A program made the translations under genes and the position numbers. From NCBI GenBank assembly GCA_041485125.1, contig JBGPIT010000164.1:1-10368 (forward strand): a stretch of DNA of 10,368 nt. The letters are read 5' to 3'. Positions within the stretch are counted from its first letter, which is position 1. Every line of letters starts with the position of its first letter. Source of the DNA: JBGPIT01 sp041485125. Lineage in GTDB: Bacteria; Desulfobacterota; Binatia; UTPRO1. The notes under the pieces are model-generated. The model was given only the letters and a program-made list of their open reading frames with translations. It had not been told where the DNA came from and did no database searches. Below, one piece after another: positions 6,480 through 10,368 of this stretch.

Positions 6480-7562
6480 TCAGCCGTGGCGGTGACGATG
6501 GTGCACGTCGGGGAAGTGCGCGTGCGTGTGCGTCAACGGCGCGTGTCGATGCGGGTGCGAGTGCGGCTCGCCGGTGCCCGCCGGATGGGCGTGTCGATGG
6601 TGCTCGTCGTGGACGTGGAGGTGCTCGTGCTCGAGCGCCTCGTGGGTATGCGGGTGGGCGTGACGCTCCCAGAGGAGGAGCGCGACTCCGCCGGCCGTGC
6701 TGAGCGCCGCGAGGGCGTGCGTGAGCGTCGGCCGTTCGCGCAGGAGCGCGATCGAGAGCACGGCCCCGATGAAAGGCGCCACCGCGAAGTACGCCGCCTC
6801 GCGCGCGCTGCCGAGGATGCGGAGCGCTCGGATCGCGAGCACCAGGCTCACGCCGTAGCTGGCGCCGCCGACGACGAGTGCCGCCGCGACGATGCCGGCG
6901 GGCGGTAGGCGCTCGCCGCTCGCGAGCGCGAGGAGCAGCAATGCGGCGCCCGCCACCGAGGTCTTGATGCGTGCGAGCGCCACCGGGTCGCCGAACGAGA
7001 GCCGCTGGCTCAGGTTGGTGTCGAGCGCCCAGCACAGGCAGGCGCCGGCGATCGCGGCGGTGCCGGCGAGATCGGCGCCGAGCGGACCGGCATCGAGCGA
7101 CAGCAGCGCGGCACCGGCGACGATCGCGAGCGCGCCGAGCGCTTGGCGCGCTCCGAGGTGCTCGCCGAAGAGCGCCGTCGCGAGGAGGATCGTGAACGGG
7201 GCCTCCAAGTTGAGGAGGAGCGAGCCTGCCGTGCCGGAGACCGACCGCAAGCCGGTCAACATCAGCACCGGGCCGAGCATGCCGCCCGCGACGACCATCG
7301 CGGCGATCGCGGGCAGGTCGGCGACCCCGAAGCGGGCCTCCCGAGGTGCGTCGGGGCCGCCGAGTCGCGTGCGGGCGCGGTCGAAGGCAAGGAGGCCGAG
7401 CGCGGCGCCGGCGTAGAGCAGGCCCGCGAGCACGACCGGTCCGGTCGACGGCAAGAGGAGCTTCGCCAGCGGCGCGCTCGCGCCGAAGAGCGCCGCCGCC
7501 GTGACGGCGAGCGCGATGCCTCGGTGTCCCGCGCTCCAACGCGATCGCGATGACTCGACGAT
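6480..7562 (-). CDS. EamA/DMT-family transporter with histidine-rich C-terminal tail (start uncertain)
   Basis: An inner-membrane carrier of the drug/metabolite transporter superfamily, with two EamA repeats and about ten hydrophobic helices over residues 15-297 (counted from 7562). The family motif LNLEAPFTILLATALFGEHL (117-136) recurs as YFAVAPFIGAVLSIALLRER (258-277). After the last helix comes a 60-residue tail (6483-6662) with 23 histidines, mostly HxH and HH pairs, such as EHEHLHVHDEHHRHAH. It suggests Ni, Co, Zn or Cu binding. I recall similar tails in other bacterial EamA proteins, so this is a known variant. Its substrate is not defined. No ATG, GTG or TTG lies in frame between the first helix and the divergent ATPase gene; the nearest upstream in-frame ATG, near 7703, lies antisense inside that gene. 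7562 (an ATC codon) is therefore only a plausible limit. A frameshift, rare start codon or leaderless start are all possible. The HpnR-like gene follows after about 115 bp. Confidence 0.88.
   Translation of the reverse strand: MVESSRSRWSAGHRGIALAVTAAALFGASAPLAKLLLPSTGPVVLAGLLYAGAALGLLAFDRARTRLGGPDAPREARFGVADLPAIAAMVVAGGMLGPVLMLTGLRSVSGTAGSLLLNLEAPFTILLATALFGEHLGARQALGALAIVAGAALLSLDAGPLGADLAGTAAIAGACLCWALDTNLSQRLSFGDPVALARIKTSVAGAALLLLALASGERLPPAGIVAAALVVGGASYGVSLVLAIRALRILGSAREAAYFAVAPFIGAVLSIALLRERPTLTHALAALSTAGGVALLLWERHAHPHTHEALEHEHLHVHDEHHRHAHPAGTGEPHSHPHRHAPLTHTHAHFPDVHHRHRHG
6483..6662 (-). other. Histidine-rich metal-binding tail of the EamA transporter
   Basis: 60 codons following the last transmembrane helix encode 23 histidines with scattered acidic residues. 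There are two dense blocks (residues about 301-326 and 334-360) separated by a short AGTGE linker. The alternating HxH pattern is typical of cytoplasmic metal-buffering tails on Zn, Ni and Co transport proteins. The plus strand of the same DNA is a Val/Arg-rich open frame, which is just a shadow of the CAC/CAT codons. Confidence 0.85.
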
Positions 7563-7577
7563 AGTCGCGAGTATACT
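7550..7577 (+). promoter_or_regulatory. Candidate copA promoter (ATGACT - 16 bp - TATACT), probably leaderless
   Basis: TATACT (7572-7577) differs from the sigma-70 -10 consensus at one base. ATGACT (7550-7555) matches four of six -35 positions at 16-bp spacing. Transcription would begin around 7584, the A of the copA ATG, which fits the lack of any Shine-Dalgarno before that codon. An inverted repeat, ACTCG (7553-7557) and CGAGT (7568-7572), fills the spacer and touches both boxes, so a repressor or metal sensor could bind there. No regulator gene is in the window. The -10 box is part of the palindrome AGTATACT, so it also reads TATACT toward the transporter. Confidence 0.5.
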
Positions 7578-7583
7578 AGCTCG

Positions 7584-10076
<2,493 letters not shown>

Positions 10077-10101
10077 CCGTCGTCGAACGGCAACGCCGCT
10101 C

Positions 10102-10368
10102 TCAGGCGGTGCGCCGCCGGACGCGCGTGGCGTCCCGCAGCGCCGCGATGTTCGGCCGTGCCAGCGCGACCGCGAGCGGCAGCAGCGCGACCGTGCCGGC
10201 GAGCTCGAGCCAGATCACCTCGCGCAGCGACCACAGGCGGGCGAGGTCCGCCGTAGAACCGGCGCGGAGCAGATCGTCCTCGCGCGTCGCCTGCGTCGCG
10301 CCGAGGAGTGCCAGGCCGAAGGCCCACGCCAGCTGTCCGGCGAAGCCGTAGAGGCTCGCGGCGTCGGC
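10102..10368 (-). CDS. C-terminal part of an unrecognised membrane protein
   Basis: The last 88 codons of a minus-strand gene whose start lies beyond the right edge, ending in TGA at 10102-10104. Two hydrophobic segments are visible, LYGFAGQLAWAFGLALLGAT (about 6-25) and VIWLELAGTVALLPLAVALA (about 51-70), joined by a charged, amphipathic loop. The end is basic, consistent with a cytoplasmic C-terminus after the last helix. Codon use fits its neighbours. I do not recognise the family. A competing minus-strand open frame over 9926-10327 overlaps the copA end, is arginine-rich and lacks membrane character, so this frame is preferred. It converges on copA with only 25 bp between stops and no clear terminator there. 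Confidence 0.55.
   Translation of the reverse strand, partial: ADAASLYGFAGQLAWAFGLALLGATQATREDDLLRAGSTADLARLWSLREVIWLELAGTVALLPLAVALARPNIAALRDATRVRRRTA

Noticed and set aside
6486..6908. Val/Arg-rich plus-strand open frame opposite the His-rich tail
   Set aside because: It is the reverse-strand reading of repeated CAC/CAT histidine codons (GTG/ATG) and has no independent support.

Overview
The window is very GC-rich DNA with third codon positions almost always G or C, and genes packed tightly on both strands. No rRNA, tRNA, CRISPR array, transposase or phage gene was seen. It looks like chromosome from a hopanoid-producing, GC-rich Gram-negative-type bacterium, possibly an uncultured lineage such as Binatota, Rokubacteria or a deltaproteobacterial relative. 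That placement is inferred from base composition and a hopanoid C-3 methylase (HpnR) relic, and is weak.

Layout from left to right: (1) glutamine-dependent NAD+ synthetase nadE on the minus strand, cut off by the left edge, so the last stretch of its protein is missing. (2) Divergent from it, a plus-strand alpha/beta hydrolase, followed 79 bp later by a plus-strand phosphoribosyltransferase with a strong ribosome binding site. (3) A 49-bp convergent gap with a perfect stem-loop. (4) A minus-strand run, in transcription order: an EamA/DMT transporter with a 60-residue histidine-rich tail, a cobalamin-binding protein that is clearly HpnR without its radical SAM core, and a membrane hybrid histidine kinase (DUF4118-PAS-HisKA-HATPase-REC) whose start overlaps the HpnR-like stop. 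(5) Divergent from the transporter, a complete Cu(I)-type P1B ATPase (CopA) with a YHS domain and two tandem CPMHPE metal-binding modules at its N-terminus. (6) The C-terminal 88 residues of an unrecognised two-helix membrane protein on the minus strand at the right edge.

The transporter with the His-rich tail and the copper ATPase start about 20 bp apart and share a perfect AGTATACT palindrome, which reads as a TATACT -10 box on either strand. They look like a divergently expressed metal-handling pair. The most unusual items are the HpnR-like gene, in which an apparently in-frame deletion joins the B12 domain directly to the C-terminal tail, and the symmetric promoter, which would give a leaderless copA transcript and lies next to a transporter gene with no ordinary start codon. 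I found no defence system or wholly new gene cluster.
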